Origin: Saprospiraceae bacterium | GTDB lineage: Bacteria > Bacteroidota > Bacteroidia > Chitinophagales > Saprospiraceae | Length of the DNA: 64,000 nt | Assembly (NCBI GenBank): GCA_016714445.1 | Contig: JADJNF010000003.1 | Coordinates: 186,001-250,000 of the forward strand | Direction of reading: 5' to 3' | Shown here: positions 1-9,095 of the stretch, piece by piece | Numbering within the stretch: the first letter of the stretch is position 1 | How the letters are laid out: the number at the start of each line of letters is the position of its first letter | Translations under genes and position numbers: made by a program | Notes under the pieces: model-generated | Told to the model about the DNA's origin: nothing | What the model saw: the letters and a program-made list of their open reading frames with translations, nothing else | Database searches by the model: none

Positions 1-1115
1 AAGGACTTTACACCCAAGGCTTCAAAACAGCTGAAGGCTGTGATTCGACATCCAATGTATTTTTGACTGTTTCGCCCTATAAAATATCTACCCAAAACCA
101 CAAACTTTGTCAAGGAGATAGCATCAACATCAATGGGACAGTAATAAAAACCGCAGGCATATACTTTGATACAGTCATCATCAATAACGCTTGCGATGAG
201 ATCGTACGGCATGAAGTGAGGGTTTTGCAGCATTCAGGGTCGATGACAGTTATATATCTATGTCCTGATTCGACAAAAATAATTAATGGACAGCTTGTCA
301 CTACAGCTGGAAGGTACATATTTGATCAATATACCAATAGTGTGGGTTGTGATTCAATAGTGACAGTTGATGTTATGGAAGTACCACCTTCTGAGCGTCC
401 GAAAATCGAAGTGGATTGTGATGAAAATGCATATGCTATCATTGCTCCTAATACCTTGGAATGGTGGTATGTAGGCACTGATGGCAATAATTTTGATACT
501 TTAACAATCGTCCAAGGTGGCAAGGTAAAGATACAGGCTACGTCGCTACATGTTTGTGATAAGGAATATTTTTTTGACCTTCCACCTATCCCATCTCTCT
601 CTGACATCCCAACGATAGCCGATCTCCAACAAAGTGGCAATACAGGTATCTCTGTTAGCATCGATCTACCGACCTCAGAATGGAAAGTGTTGTGGTCTCC
701 TTCCGCACTCGCATCGTGTGATACGTGCATGACGACAACGATAACAGTCGATCGGGATACGACAATTCAAGTGTTATTGACGCATACTTCAGTTTGTGTT
801 TTTGAGCAGACATTTATAGTGACCCGTACTCCGAATGTATCTCTGGTTATACCAAATATATTTAATCCAACGTCTACGAGCGGCAATGAAAAGTGGTCAT
901 GGACGGCACCAGAGGGATACAAGATAATGCAGTGTCTGATATATGACCGTTGGGGCAATCAAGTCTACCGATCCACTACTTCCGAGACCATATCATGGAA
1001 TGGCGCATACAATGGCAACTTAGCGGTCAGTGGAGTCTATGTCTACTTCATCAAATTGGTAGAACCGTCCGGGACCATTCGGATATTGCAAGGCGATGTG
1101 ACGATGGTGAGATAA
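1..1115 (+). CDS. Gliding-motility/T9SS C-terminal domain surface protein (3' part)
   Basis: The reading frame is open from base 3, so the gene begins before the window. Bases 3-62 already read as coding and contain a GCDS motif. The N-terminal part has at least three spaced repeats of the type G-x-Y ... CDS/CDE-x-x-V, common in very long adhesin-like Bacteroidota exoproteins. The last ~90 residues (VIPNIFNPTS, YDRWGNQVYRS, WNGAYNGN, SGVYVYFIKL) match the gliding-motility-associated C-terminal (CHU_C / type B sorting) domain, which sends proteins through the type IX secretion system. The product is therefore probably secreted and held at the cell surface. Total length and catalytic function cannot be seen. 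Confidence 0.85.
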   Translation, partial: GLYTQGFKTAEGCDSTSNVFLTVSPYKISTQNHKLCQGDSININGTVIKTAGIYFDTVIINNACDEIVRHEVRVLQHSGSMTVIYLCPDSTKIINGQLVTTAGRYIFDQYTNSVGCDSIVTVDVMEVPPSERPKIEVDCDENAYAIIAPNTLEWWYVGTDGNNFDTLTIVQGGKVKIQATSLHVCDKEYFFDLPPIPSLSDIPTIADLQQSGNTGISVSIDLPTSEWKVLWSPSALASCDTCMTTTITVDRDTTIQVLLTHTSVCVFEQTFIVTRTPNVSLVIPNIFNPTSTSGNEKWSWTAPEGYKIMQCLIYDRWGNQVYRSTTSETISWNGAYNGNLAVSGVYVYFIKLVEPSGTIRILQGDVTMVR

Positions 1116-1224
1116 GGATTTTTTTAGTTTCCTGATTTGTTGAATTGTTGGAGTTGATTGTGTTGTGGAGTTGTCGGAACTGCTAAGTTGATATGGTATT
1201 CGATGATTCTCTAAGTTCGGTTGC

Positions 1225-1276
1225 TCAAATCATTCGCTAGTTCTCCGCCTGTGGCGGATCGCTAGTTCAAATCATT
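1225..1276. repeat. Short direct repeats around a perfect hairpin
   Basis: The decamer TCAAATCATT occurs at 1225-1234 and 1267-1276, and CGCTAGTTC at 1235-1243 and 1260-1268. Between them lies a 6-bp hairpin TCCGCC-TGT-GGCGGA (1244-1258). It sits between two convergent genes and may help end transcription, but it has no T tract. It may equally be a decayed intergenic repeat. Confidence 0.5.
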
Positions 1277-1655
1277 ACTTTACAGCAATACAGCTAATCT
1301 CTACATGTACGTATTTGGGTAGATTGGCCACTTGTACCAATTCTCTGGCAGGAGCGGTGTCATCATTAAAATAGGAAGCGTATACGGCATTGATTCTGCC
1401 ATATTGTTCCATATCCGCTACAAATACGGAGCATTTTACGATGTTTTCATAGCTCATTCCGGCAGCAGTAAGGATATACCCCAGATTTTTCATGACCTGA
1501 TGGGTTTCATTTTCTATCGTATCCAAAACAAGATTACCTTCTGCCTGATTGATGGCGATCTGACCGGAGACATATAGTGTATTGCCTGCAAGCACAGAGT
1601 GATTGTAAGGACCTACCGGAGCCGGTGCTTCTGCTGCATTGATGATAATTTTCAT
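1275..1655 (-). CDS. ridA: RidA family enamine/imine deaminase
   Basis: The 126-residue length is typical of RidA (YjgF/UK114, endoribonuclease L-PSP family). Family members hydrolyse 2-aminoacrylate-type enamines made by PLP enzymes and so protect those enzymes. Visible signatures: NAAEAPAPVGPYNHS at the N-terminus, VSGQIA, and the deaminase-type Arg104 (APARELVQV) and Glu119 (HVEISC) near the C-terminus. The active-site arginine is present, so this is probably a working deaminase, unlike the second Rid protein at 24410. It ends 160 bp from the convergent surface-protein gene and lies downstream of rpmF on the same strand. Confidence 0.92.
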   Translation of the reverse strand: MKIIINAAEAPAPVGPYNHSVLAGNTLYVSGQIAINQAEGNLVLDTIENETHQVMKNLGYILTAAGMSYENIVKCSVFVADMEQYGRINAVYASYFNDDTAPARELVQVANLPKYVHVEISCIAVK

Positions 1656-1755
1656 TTTATGGAAAAATTATCAGGTTAATAAAACAGAAAAAGCTCCACA
1701 GGTTGCTATAACACAGGGAGCTTATATTCTTAAAGTTGAACAATTTCAGAAAGTT

Positions 1756-1959
1756 CTATTCTACAGTATCTACTACTTCTTTGGCCTGTACTACTACCTG
1801 ACCTTTGTAGTACATACTTCCTTCATGCCAGTAAGCCCTGTGCATCATGTGTGGTTCACCTGTAATTTTACAGATAGCCAATTGAGGCATTTCAGCTTTG
1901 TGGTGTGTTCTTCTTTTATTTTTTCTTGCCTTCGAGACCCTACTCTTCGGATGTGCCAT
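1756..1959 (-). CDS. rpmF: 50S ribosomal protein L32
   Basis: A 67-residue basic protein starting MAHPKSRVSKARKNKRR, which is the classic L32 N-terminus, followed by THHKAEMPQLAICKITGEPHMMHRAY. L32 is a small protein of the large ribosomal subunit. Only one cysteine remains, so this is a zinc-free form. It lies 41 bp downstream of a DUF177 gene, the very widely conserved partner of rpmF, which supports both calls and joint transcription. Confidence 0.97.
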   Translation of the reverse strand: MAHPKSRVSKARKNKRRTHHKAEMPQLAICKITGEPHMMHRAYWHEGSMYYKGQVVVQAKEVVDTVE

Positions 1960-2000
1960 TTTACAAAATTTTTATTGGATGATCAATCTTTACTTTTTAA

Positions 2001-2531
2001 TTATATATCTGTGTTCAGGTTTTTAAGACTATCCCAGATGCTTCCGTTTTTTTGTTCTTCCTCTGTGTTTTCAGAAGTTTGTTTTAACTTATTCAGTACT
2101 TCATCATTACATACTCTTGGTAATTCATTGTCACAATCATATATATTTACCAAAGGCAATGAGACACAGATAAACTCGTATATAATCTGTGCCAAATCCA
2201 GATGTGACTGGTCATCTCTTATGAAAATAACCTCATCATCATCCGACATATCATTTCCGACTTTAACCAGAATGTTATACATCCCCTGCGCAGGTAATTT
2301 TATGTCGGCCAGGCATCGGTCACATATTGCTGAAACATGACCTCTGATATCAAAGGTCAATTCACTTAATCCCGGTCGTTTATCTACATCTACTGCGATT
2401 TCAAAAAAACCATCCGTAACCGGGGAATTAGGAAATGCAGCAAAAAAATCATTACCGGCACTAAATGTATACCTGTGAAATCCATCCTTCATACCAATAT
2501 AAGGCAGCGAAAAATGATCTGAAATACTCAT
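2001..2531 (-). CDS. DUF177 (YceD-like) protein upstream of rpmF
   Basis: About 176 residues. The CDRCL motif in the middle and an acidic tail are typical of DUF177/YceD, a family nearly always encoded directly upstream of rpmF and linked in other bacteria to 23S rRNA accumulation. I start it at the ATG for MSISDHFSLPY (2531). An upstream in-frame TTG at 2552 is only ~9 bases from the -7 box TATCTTTG (2568-2561) and so lies at about the expected transcript start. It probably forms a two-gene transcript with rpmF. Confidence 0.88.
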   Translation of the reverse strand: MSISDHFSLPYIGMKDGFHRYTFSAGNDFFAAFPNSPVTDGFFEIAVDVDKRPGLSELTFDIRGHVSAICDRCLADIKLPAQGMYNILVKVGNDMSDDDEVIFIRDDQSHLDLAQIIYEFICVSLPLVNIYDCDNELPRVCNDEVLNKLKQTSENTEEEQKNGSIWDSLKNLNTDI

Positions 2532-2560
2532 ATCTTTAAAGAACTTTTTCAAACGGAGCG

Positions 2561-2568
2561 CAAAGATA
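2561..2568 (-). promoter_or_regulatory. -7 box of the DUF177-rpmF promoter
   Basis: The minus strand reads TATCTTTG, a perfect TAnnTTTG Bacteroidota -7 element, placed so that transcription would start around 2555, about 24 bases before the chosen ATG. No convincing -33 TTG was found. Confidence 0.6.
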
Positions 2569-2727
2569 GGTTTTTATTGAATTATCAACAAGCCATTGAC
2601 GAAAAAAATATGAAATGTAGTCAATTTATTTGCCCAAAAACCCATTAAAATGTCCCTTTATCCTATATTTTCACTAAATTTCTATGATTATTGACATATG
2701 TCATAGAATATTTTAAAAAAAAGTAAT

Positions 2728-2735
2728 TACTTTTG
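2728..2735 (+). promoter_or_regulatory. -7 box of the esterase promoter
   Basis: TACTTTTG matches TAnnTTTG exactly. It ends 6 bases before the ATG at 2742, so the transcript would have almost no leader. A clear -33 element at the usual spacing is not visible. Confidence 0.5.
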
Positions 2736-2741
2736 CCCATT

Positions 2742-3524
2742 ATGACGGGAGAAGCGATAAATACATTTTACCCAAGGATAGAGATCCTGGACAATGCCTA
2801 CGAAATACATCAATTGGGTAGAACCCGGCGAATAGCTGTATTACTGCCTCACAATTATTATCAGACGGATAAAAAATATCCTGTACTCTATTTGCATGAC
2901 GGGCAGAATTTATTTGATGAATATGCGCCTTATGGCAATTGGGGAGTCGATAAGTCTCTGGAAAAACTGGCTCGATCCGGATTTGGTGATGTGATCATTG
3001 TTGCTATCGATCATGGTGGGGTACTCCGTATACAGGAATATCTACCTTATAGCACACCAAGATACACTGAGGCAGAAGGACATCTGTATCTCAAGTTTAT
3101 GCTCGAAGATCTAAAACCTATGATAGATAATAAGTATCGTGTACTTCGCAACAGGGAAGCAACAGGTATAGGTGGAAGTAGTCTGGGGGGCCTGATCAGT
3201 TTATATGCAGGGTTTGAATATCCTGAAATTTTTGGGAAAAAGATGATTTTTTCTCCCAGTTTATGGATTTCAGAAGAAATATACCAATTGGCCAAGACCT
3301 TCAAACCGGGAGGGCCGACAGATATATACCTTTATGCGGGAGGAATGGAAAGTGCCAATCACTATGGACAAGTGCTGCGTCTCGAAAATATACTGCAGGA
3401 AAAAAGAAAGTACAATGACTTTGACATGGTTTTTTCTCACAATCCATCAGGTCAACATAAAGAAATACATTGGGGTGAGCAATTTCCACTTGCCTTGAAA
3501 TGGTTATTTTTCAATAAATATTAA
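2742..3524 (+). CDS. Putative esterase (alpha/beta hydrolase, Esterase D-like family)
   Basis: About 260 residues of the PF00756-type esterase family. The motif YPVLYLHDGQNLFDE and the nucleophile elbow GIGGSSLGG (Ser near residue 146) are visible, and a late His (SGQHKEIHWGEQFP) completes the likely catalytic triad. There is no signal peptide, so it is probably cytoplasmic. The substrate is unknown; relatives act on S-formylglutathione, siderophore esters or acyl groups. The ATG at 2742 is preferred over the TTG at 2733, which lies inside the -7 box. The aminopeptidase gene follows after 9 bases, probably on the same transcript. Confidence 0.82.
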   Translation: MTGEAINTFYPRIEILDNAYEIHQLGRTRRIAVLLPHNYYQTDKKYPVLYLHDGQNLFDEYAPYGNWGVDKSLEKLARSGFGDVIIVAIDHGGVLRIQEYLPYSTPRYTEAEGHLYLKFMLEDLKPMIDNKYRVLRNREATGIGGSSLGGLISLYAGFEYPEIFGKKMIFSPSLWISEEIYQLAKTFKPGGPTDIYLYAGGMESANHYGQVLRLENILQEKRKYNDFDMVFSHNPSGQHKEIHWGEQFPLALKWLFFNKY

Positions 3525-3533
3525 GAAACAACT

Positions 3534-4967
3534 ATGCCACTATTTGTAAAAACAGCAGAAAGCAAAAACGCTAATACCATTCTAATTCCATTTGGAAAAA
3601 ATAGTCAGGACAATGAACTATTGAAAAAATATTCAGGATTAAGTTACAGCCCGGAATTACTTTTAGGACCCAAAGACATTTCTTCTTTTTTTCATCCTGA
3701 AAAGAATTTAAGAGTATTTACCCTTGGACTGGGAGAAGAAAAAGACTTGCCTAAGACGTATATTTTTTTTAGATCCTTTGTTTATCAGCAGAGAACAAAA
3801 AATGACCTTAAGCTAAATGTCATATGTGATCATCTGTCAGATACACAGTTAATCAATGCGGTGATAGGCTTGCGTAAAGGATTGCACAACAATGGTACTT
3901 TTAAGACCAATGGCAATAAATATATTGAGCCTGAAATTACCATAGTACTCAGTAAAAAAAGACACGGACTGGCAGAAAATGCTTTGAATGTCGTAGAAGC
4001 GCAGCTTGGGGCTATGTTTTTGGTTGATCATCCATCCAATATCAAGACCCCTGAATTTATCGGAAAACATGCACAGGATTCAGGCAAAAGATATGGATAT
4101 GACGTGAAGGTGCATGAAGTGAAGGAGTTAAAAAAAATGGGAATGGATGCATTATTGGCAGTTGGGCAGGGGAGTGTGCATCCTCCGGTACTTATCGTAA
4201 TGGAATACAAACCCAAAGGCAGCAAATCCAAAACACCACAACTTGGCCTTGTAGGCAAAGGCATCAGTTTTGATACAGGAGGTATTTCTATCAAGCCTTC
4301 AGCCAATATGGGCTATATGAAATGTGACATGGCCGGTGCCGCAGCTGTGATAGGTGCCATCGAACTGGCTGCCCGTCTGAAGCTGAATATACACATCGTA
4401 GGTGTGGTTCCTTCTGCTGAAAACAGCGTGGACGCCAATAGTATCAGACCGGGCGACGTCATCGGATCCTATAGTGGCAAAAGCATTGAAGTACTGGATA
4501 CAGATGCCGAAGGTCGACTTGTCCTTGCGGATGGCTTAGCCTACATTATTAAACATTACAAACCTGTACATCTTATCGATCTGGCTACACTTACGGGAAG
4601 TTGTGTTGCGACCCTCGGCTATTCAGCAGCAGGAATGTTTACCAACAACAATGAAATGGCAAATGATCTGACTGCAGGTGGAGAAATGGTAAATGAGCGG
4701 GTCTGGAGACTGCCGATGTATGAAGATTATTTTGCAGATATGCAATCAGATATTGCAGATATAAAAAATCTGAGCGGTAAACCCGTGGCAGGAGCCATTA
4801 CGGCAGCAAAATTTCTTGAATTTTTCACTGCAGAACATAAAAACTGGACTCACCTGGACATAGCAGGAGTTGCATTTACTGACAGTGAATTTGCAAAAAT
4901 GAGATCCGCAACGGCTTACGGTGTAAGACTCCTTGTCAATTACATGGAAAAGCTGATAGAGAAATAG
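3534..4967 (+). CDS. pepA: Leucyl aminopeptidase, M17 family
   Basis: A 477-residue cytosolic aminopeptidase that removes N-terminal residues from peptides using two metal ions. The C-terminal catalytic domain is intact: VGKGISFDTGGISIKPS (metal-binding and catalytic Lys), MKCDMAGAAAV, and the family signature in the form LDTDAEGRLVLADGL (usually NTDAEGR). The N-terminal domain (residues 1-160) is divergent, as usual in the family. It follows the esterase by 9 bases. Its stop codon is separated by one base from that of the convergent obg gene, leaving no room for a separate terminator. Confidence 0.93.
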   Translation: MPLFVKTAESKNANTILIPFGKNSQDNELLKKYSGLSYSPELLLGPKDISSFFHPEKNLRVFTLGLGEEKDLPKTYIFFRSFVYQQRTKNDLKLNVICDHLSDTQLINAVIGLRKGLHNNGTFKTNGNKYIEPEITIVLSKKRHGLAENALNVVEAQLGAMFLVDHPSNIKTPEFIGKHAQDSGKRYGYDVKVHEVKELKKMGMDALLAVGQGSVHPPVLIVMEYKPKGSKSKTPQLGLVGKGISFDTGGISIKPSANMGYMKCDMAGAAAVIGAIELAARLKLNIHIVGVVPSAENSVDANSIRPGDVIGSYSGKSIEVLDTDAEGRLVLADGLAYIIKHYKPVHLIDLATLTGSCVATLGYSAAGMFTNNNEMANDLTAGGEMVNERVWRLPMYEDYFADMQSDIADIKNLSGKPVAGAITAAKFLEFFTAEHKNWTHLDIAGVAFTDSEFAKMRSATAYGVRLLVNYMEKLIEK

Positions 4968-4968
4968 A

Positions 4969-5967
4969 TTATTTTTCCTGGTTCATTGTCACCCAAAGCG
5001 CATCTTTCAATTCTATAAGTCCTTTTTGAGATACTGAAGAAAAAAAGAAGAAAGGAATATCCACTTTTATTTCCGGCCGGATCAGATCGAGGTATTCATC
5101 TTCGACGATATCACATTTGGATATGCCCAATATCCTGGGTTTATCCACCAGATCGGGATTATACATCTTTAGCTCATTGAGCAGAATGTCATATTCTTTA
5201 CTGATGTCATTGGAGTCTACGGGTACGATAAACAACAATACCGAATTTCTTTCTATATGCCTGAGAAACCGAAGACCGAGACCCTTTCCCTGATGTGCAT
5301 TTTCAATGATACCCGGAATGTCTGCCATGACGAAAGACCGGTCATCCCTGTATTTTACAATACCCAGATTCGGAACCAAGGTGGTAAAAGGATAATTGGC
5401 TATTTCCGGTTTGGCTGCACTGACGGATGCCAGCAGGCTTGATTTTCCGGCATTGGGGAATCCCACCAATCCAACGTCTGCCAGCACTTTCAGTTCCAGT
5501 ACTTTCCATTCTTCAGTGCCCGGCTCACCCGGCTGTGCATATTCGGGGGTTTGTTTGGTAGCTGATTTATAATGTGAATTACCTTGTCCACCCCGACCAC
5601 CTCGGGCCAGAATACGGGTTTCATTGTGCTCGGTAATTTCAAATTCAATTTTTCCTGTTTCAAAATCTCTGGCTACTGTCCCTAACGGCACGTCAAGTAT
5701 TACGTCATCGCCGCTGGCGCCGGTACAATTATTGCCTGAGCCATTTACACCGGAAGTAGCAATGACGTGTTTTTTATATTTCAATACCAGAAGTGTCCAT
5801 ACATTGGAGTTTCCCCGGAGTATGATGTGCCCTCCGCGACCACCGTCACCGCCGTCGGGACCACCCATACTGTTCATTTTGTCCCGGTAAAAATGCGATG
5901 ACCCTGCACCGCCTGCTCCGGATCTGCAACATATCTTTACATAATCCACAAAATTCTGTTCAGCCAT
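4969..5967 (-). CDS. obg: Obg/CgtA GTPase
   Basis: A 332-residue ribosome-associated GTPase involved in 50S maturation and stress signalling. The Gly-rich Obg fold is at the N-terminus ([25 protein letters not shown]), followed by the G domain with G1 [12 protein letters not shown]3 DIPGII and G4 SKCD. It starts with [12 protein letters not shown], typical for Bacteroidota Obg. It lacks the C-terminal OCT extension of some family members. Adenylate kinase lies 53 bp upstream on the same strand, a common pairing in this phylum, suggesting an adk-obg transcript. Confidence 0.96.
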   Translation of the reverse strand: MAEQNFVDYVKICCRSGAGGAGSSHFYRDKMNSMGGPDGGDGGRGGHIILRGNSNVWTLLVLKYKKHVIATSGVNGSGNNCTGASGDDVILDVPLGTVARDFETGKIEFEITEHNETRILARGGRGGQGNSHYKSATKQTPEYAQPGEPGTEEWKVLELKVLADVGLVGFPNAGKSSLLASVSAAKPEIANYPFTTLVPNLGIVKYRDDRSFVMADIPGIIENAHQGKGLGLRFLRHIERNSVLLFIVPVDSNDISKEYDILLNELKMYNPDLVDKPRILGISKCDIVEDEYLDLIRPEIKVDIPFFFFSSVSQKGLIELKDALWVTMNQEK

Positions 5968-6020
5968 TGTTCCTTATGTTTAAGATCGTCTGTTGATAAA
6001 ATTGAATAAGTACCTGATTT

Positions 6021-6596
6021 TCAGCAGGCTTCGTCGATGGCTGTTACCAGCCTGGAGAATATGTCTTCTATACTGCCTACGCCTGGTATCAGCTTTGATT
6101 TTCCTGTTGCGGAATAATAGTCAAAAACCTGTGCGGTTTCAGATTTGTACACGGCAATACGATTGCGGATAATCGCTTCATCATTGTCGTCAGCCCGTCC
6201 GGATGATTTTCCACGGTTAAGCAATCTGGATACAAGCTCATCCTCCGGCACATCCAACGCTACTAAAGCGGTAACCTGCGTGTTTTTTTCATTAAGAAAA
6301 GAATCCAAAGCTTGTGCCTGAGCTATGGTACGCGGAAATCCATCAAAAATAATTCCGCTGACATGAGGATTGGCGTTTACTTTATTTTTCAGCATACCGA
6401 TGGTTACTTCATCGGGTACGAGTTCACCTTTGGCCATGTATGATTTGGCTTCAAGTCCCAGAGGTGTATTGTTTCCCATTTCGTATCTGAAAAGGTCTCC
6501 GGTTGAAATATGAAGTATGCCATATTTCTCTATCAGTTTTTCGGCCTGTGTGCCTTTACCGGAACCCGGCGGGCCAAACAAAATTAGATTTAACAT
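6021..6596 (-). CDS. adk: Adenylate kinase (short-lid type)
   Basis: A 191-residue AMP kinase (ATP + AMP = 2 ADP). It has the P-loop GPPGSGKGTQ at residues 8-17, the AMP-binding segment HISTGDLFRYE, and DGFPRTIAQA. The LID is short and lacks the zinc-binding cysteines seen in longer forms. The start ATG fits the conserved MLNLILFGPPGSGKG N-terminus. It lies upstream of obg on the same strand. Confidence 0.97.
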   Translation of the reverse strand: MLNLILFGPPGSGKGTQAEKLIEKYGILHISTGDLFRYEMGNNTPLGLEAKSYMAKGELVPDEVTIGMLKNKVNANPHVSGIIFDGFPRTIAQAQALDSFLNEKNTQVTALVALDVPEDELVSRLLNRGKSSGRADDNDEAIIRNRIAVYKSETAQVFDYYSATGKSKLIPGVGSIEDIFSRLVTAIDEAC

Positions 6597-6684
6597 ATCT
6601 GAATAAAAATATTAAGAGGGTAAAGATACTGTGGTGTGTTTAAAAAACTTCATTTTTGAAGCTTTAGTTCCTGACATTAACCAT

Positions 6685-7293
6685 TTATTTGGAAATGATG
6701 TCCACTCCGAAAAGGAATCTGGACTGCCAGTACTCCGAGTTGGTGATATTATCTATTTTGACACCGGCTGATGTGGTGGAATGTACAACTTCCATTTCAT
6801 CGGTAGTATTGGAAGCAACGATGGCTACATGCGAGATGCGGTCTTTATTGCCAAAAAACACCAGATCACCGGGCAAAAGACTTTCTTTATCTTTTTGTTT
6901 TCCCAGTTTTGCCAGCTTGTCAGACGAACCTGAAATGGGGATACCATGCTGTGTAAAAATATATCCTGTAAATCCACTGCAATCAAATCCTGTAGCCGGT
7001 GATTTGCCACCGGACCTGTAATTTGTTCCTTTGTATTGGATAGCACTCAGGACGATTTCTTCTCTGATGGCAGATGTTTTGGATGTTTTTGTGGTTTTGG
7101 TTTCTGTAGAAGATGTTTTGTGGTAGGTATATTTTTTGTCTTCTTTTGTTGAATGAGAAGCTTTTTCTCTTTTATTGGCTGTGGAGTATTTTCCCGTACG
7201 CCGTACATTTGTCGAAGGGCTGCACGATGTAACCAGCACGGCCAACGATAAAAGTGAAGCCATCAGAATAAAAAATCGGTTTGTAAGTATCAT
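6685..7293 (-). CDS. NlpC/P60 cell-wall peptidase, lipoprotein
   Basis: 202 residues. A lipoprotein signal peptide ends at a lipobox (VLVTSC). A Ser/Thr/Lys-rich linker (to ~70) follows, then an NlpC/P60 (C40) domain with catalytic Cys in GFDCSGFTGYIF, GDLVFFG and the His in ISHVAIV. Such enzymes cut peptidoglycan stem peptides, usually between D-Glu and diaminopimelate. The product is likely anchored in the outer membrane facing the periplasm. It lies 88 bp upstream of adk in the same direction; co-transcription is possible but not shown. Confidence 0.9.
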   Translation of the reverse strand: MILTNRFFILMASLLSLAVLVTSCSPSTNVRRTGKYSTANKREKASHSTKEDKKYTYHKTSSTETKTTKTSKTSAIREEIVLSAIQYKGTNYRSGGKSPATGFDCSGFTGYIFTQHGIPISGSSDKLAKLGKQKDKESLLPGDLVFFGNKDRISHVAIVASNTTDEMEVVHSTTSAGVKIDNITNSEYWQSRFLFGVDIISK

Positions 7294-7959
7294 ATTTTAT
7301 ACAATTATTCTTTTAATATTGTTTTTCATTGTTTTAAACATTATAAATTATTGTAATATCAAAAATGATGCCTGAAATTTGTTCCGTGTTATTTTGGTAA
7401 CAGTGTTTTGATGATTTCAATCTGTAGTACCCGATGGTTGCAGTTTCAGGCCGTTATCAGGCCTGACAAATTCCACTGCGATCCTATATTTTACGAATTT
7501 GCAATTCATGACAAACTATCTTTAAATCCAAAGTTATCATCTATACTCAAAATAAATTGGTTTGCGAAAGTTGTTTTACCCAATGTATTTATTTTGAGTA
7601 AGGAAGAAGCGAACCTTGTCTTTAAAGACATTTCATGGTCTTTATAATGAAGACATAATTTTTCTTAAAGAAAATTATCGTCGGTATAACTCTAGCTTTT
7701 CAATTTCAATAAATCCTGTTTTGTCCAAATTTTCACAAACACTATTGTAAAGATAATACATAAGAATGTCCATGATAATTCTGCACTATTTTTCCTTTGA
7801 AAAACATCGACCCATAATTCTTTAAACGTGAGACAATGTAAAGCATTTTGATTAATAATTTTATGTCCGCGCATTTTCGACATTATTTGATGGGAAGATA
7901 TTTCTTTTTGCTTACTTGATGAGTACCAGATTATATTTTTTTGATGTATGTGTTTTTTT

Positions 7960-8122
7960 GTAATTGTTTAGGTCATTGCCCTGTAGGGGCAAAATATTAG
8001 TAACGATGGGTGAAACCCGTCGTTAAAAGTATGGGAATATTAGTTTTTGGCGTTATTTTTGCCTGAAAGTTGCAAAAATCGTGACAAAAACTACCGATTT
8101 TACTAGGGACCTAAACAGTTAC
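7960..8122. repeat. Palindromic repeat element, copy 1 (163 bp, terminal inverted repeats)
   Basis: The ends are inverted repeats: GTAATTGTTTAGGTC (7960-7974) against GACCTAAACAGTTAC (8108-8122), 14 of 15 matching. Inside are the hairpins CCCTGTAGGGG and CGATGGGTGAAACCCGTCG and the core TTATTTTTGCCTGAAAGTTG. A longer copy with the same layout and near-identical core is at 25431-25645. It encodes no protein, so it resembles a non-autonomous or REP-type mobile unit. Confidence 0.7.
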
Positions 8123-8215
8123 GTTTTTTTATTATTTTTAGACTAAGACTTGGAGTCATATTTTATGCAAAGATTCTTTTACTTTTGAATAATTGTTTGA
8201 ATTTTTGTGAATAAA

Positions 8216-8248
8216 TTTGAAAAAATGTTATCTTTTAGATTAACTTTG
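8216..8248 (+). promoter_or_regulatory. higBA promoter
   Basis: -33 TTTG (8216-8219), 21-base spacer, then a perfect -7 TAACTTTG (8241-8248). The predicted start site falls at or next to the ATG of the toxin gene (8253), so the toxin would be read from a leaderless mRNA. Confidence 0.65.
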
Positions 8249-8252
8249 TAAT

Positions 8253-8591
8253 ATGATCAGACAGATTCTATTCTTTGAAAATCATTTTCTGGACTTTTAT
8301 AAGGTACAAGATGAAAAAGTAAAGTTTAAAATTAAAAATGTTCTTGAACTAATAAGGCAAGTTGACAGAGTCCCTGAGAAGTTTTTAAAACATGTATCAG
8401 AAGTCGATGGTTTATATGAAATTAGAATTGAATTTAATTCCAACATGTATAGAATTTTTTGCTGTTTTGATAAAGGTAATTTAGTAATTCTTCTTAATGC
8501 TTATCAAAAGAAGACACAGAAAATTCCTTTATCGGTATTAGAGAGAGCCAAGAAACTAAAGTTTGATTACTTTAAAAAAAATAAAAAATAA
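8253..8591 (+). CDS. higB: HigB-like toxin (RelE superfamily, Gp49/DUF891 type)
   Basis: A 112-residue basic protein with the layout of phage Gp49-like/HigB toxins: KVKFKIKNVLELIR, KFLKHVSEVDGLYEIRIEF, YRIFCCFDKGNLVILLNAYQKKTQKIP, then a Lys-rich tail. Members are usually ribosome-dependent mRNA interferases. Toxin-first order, with an XRE-type antitoxin gene overlapping by one base (TAATG), is the classic higBA arrangement. The gene probably autoregulates with its partner at the promoter just upstream. Confidence 0.85.
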   Translation: MIRQILFFENHFLDFYKVQDEKVKFKIKNVLELIRQVDRVPEKFLKHVSEVDGLYEIRIEFNSNMYRIFCCFDKGNLVILLNAYQKKTQKIPLSVLERAKKLKFDYFKKNKK

Positions 8592-8890
8592 TGAACAAAT
8601 ACAATAATCTGACAAATTTTGATGAATTACTTGATCTTGAGCACGGAAAAATAGGGTCTGAATCAAGAATGGAATATGAAGAGACGTCTCAAATGTTTAT
8701 AATCAGTGAAATGTTAAAGGAAGCAAGAAAAGATGCAAACTTAACGCAAGAGCAACTCGCTCAAAAGACTGGCACCAAAAAAAGCTACATATCCAAGATC
8801 GAAAATGGAAAAGGTAATATTCAATTATCAACATTATTTAGATTATTTGAAGTGGGCCTCAATAAAAAGATTGGGTTTACATTTTTATAA
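8591..8890 (+). CDS. higA: HigA-like antitoxin, XRE helix-turn-helix
   Basis: 99 residues. The C-terminal two thirds form an XRE/Cro HTH: ARKDANLTQEQLAQKTGTKK, SYISKIENGKGNIQLSTL. The N-terminal ~35 residues probably bind the toxin. The start overlaps the toxin stop, indicating translational coupling. It should neutralise the upstream RelE-type toxin and repress the promoter at 8216-8248. Confidence 0.87.
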   Translation: MNKYNNLTNFDELLDLEHGKIGSESRMEYEETSQMFIISEMLKEARKDANLTQEQLAQKTGTKKSYISKIENGKGNIQLSTLFRLFEVGLNKKIGFTFL

Positions 8891-9095
8891 ATAATTATAA
8901 TATTGAGTCCACTTCGTTGCATAAAGTCGGTGCTTTTAGTTTAAGTAACCCTGATATTCGCAGTTTCTACCTATTGAAAGATAAATATAGCTATGATCGG
9001 ATTTAAAAATTCTTTATATATGGGGATCGAAGTAATAGACTGCGACCATCTAAAAATGATAATAAATGATGTTTTCATCTTTAGTTTTTCAAAAT

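Larger units (their letters stand above)
7294..8252. other. Gene-poor stretch with one palindromic element
   Basis: 959 bases without a gene I can support. It contains the palindromic element at 7960-8122 and the higB promoter at the end. An 80-codon open frame at 7408-7647 (+) and a 63-codon frame at 7692-7883 (-) have no recognisable motif and could be chance in AT-rich DNA or remains of genes. Confidence 0.5.

Noticed and set aside
1639..2340. 233-codon plus-strand frame
   Set aside because: It is antisense to rpmF and DUF177, both of which are certain genes.
7408..7647. 79-codon plus-strand frame
   Set aside because: Not recognised, no promoter, in a gene-poor stretch; kept only as a note.
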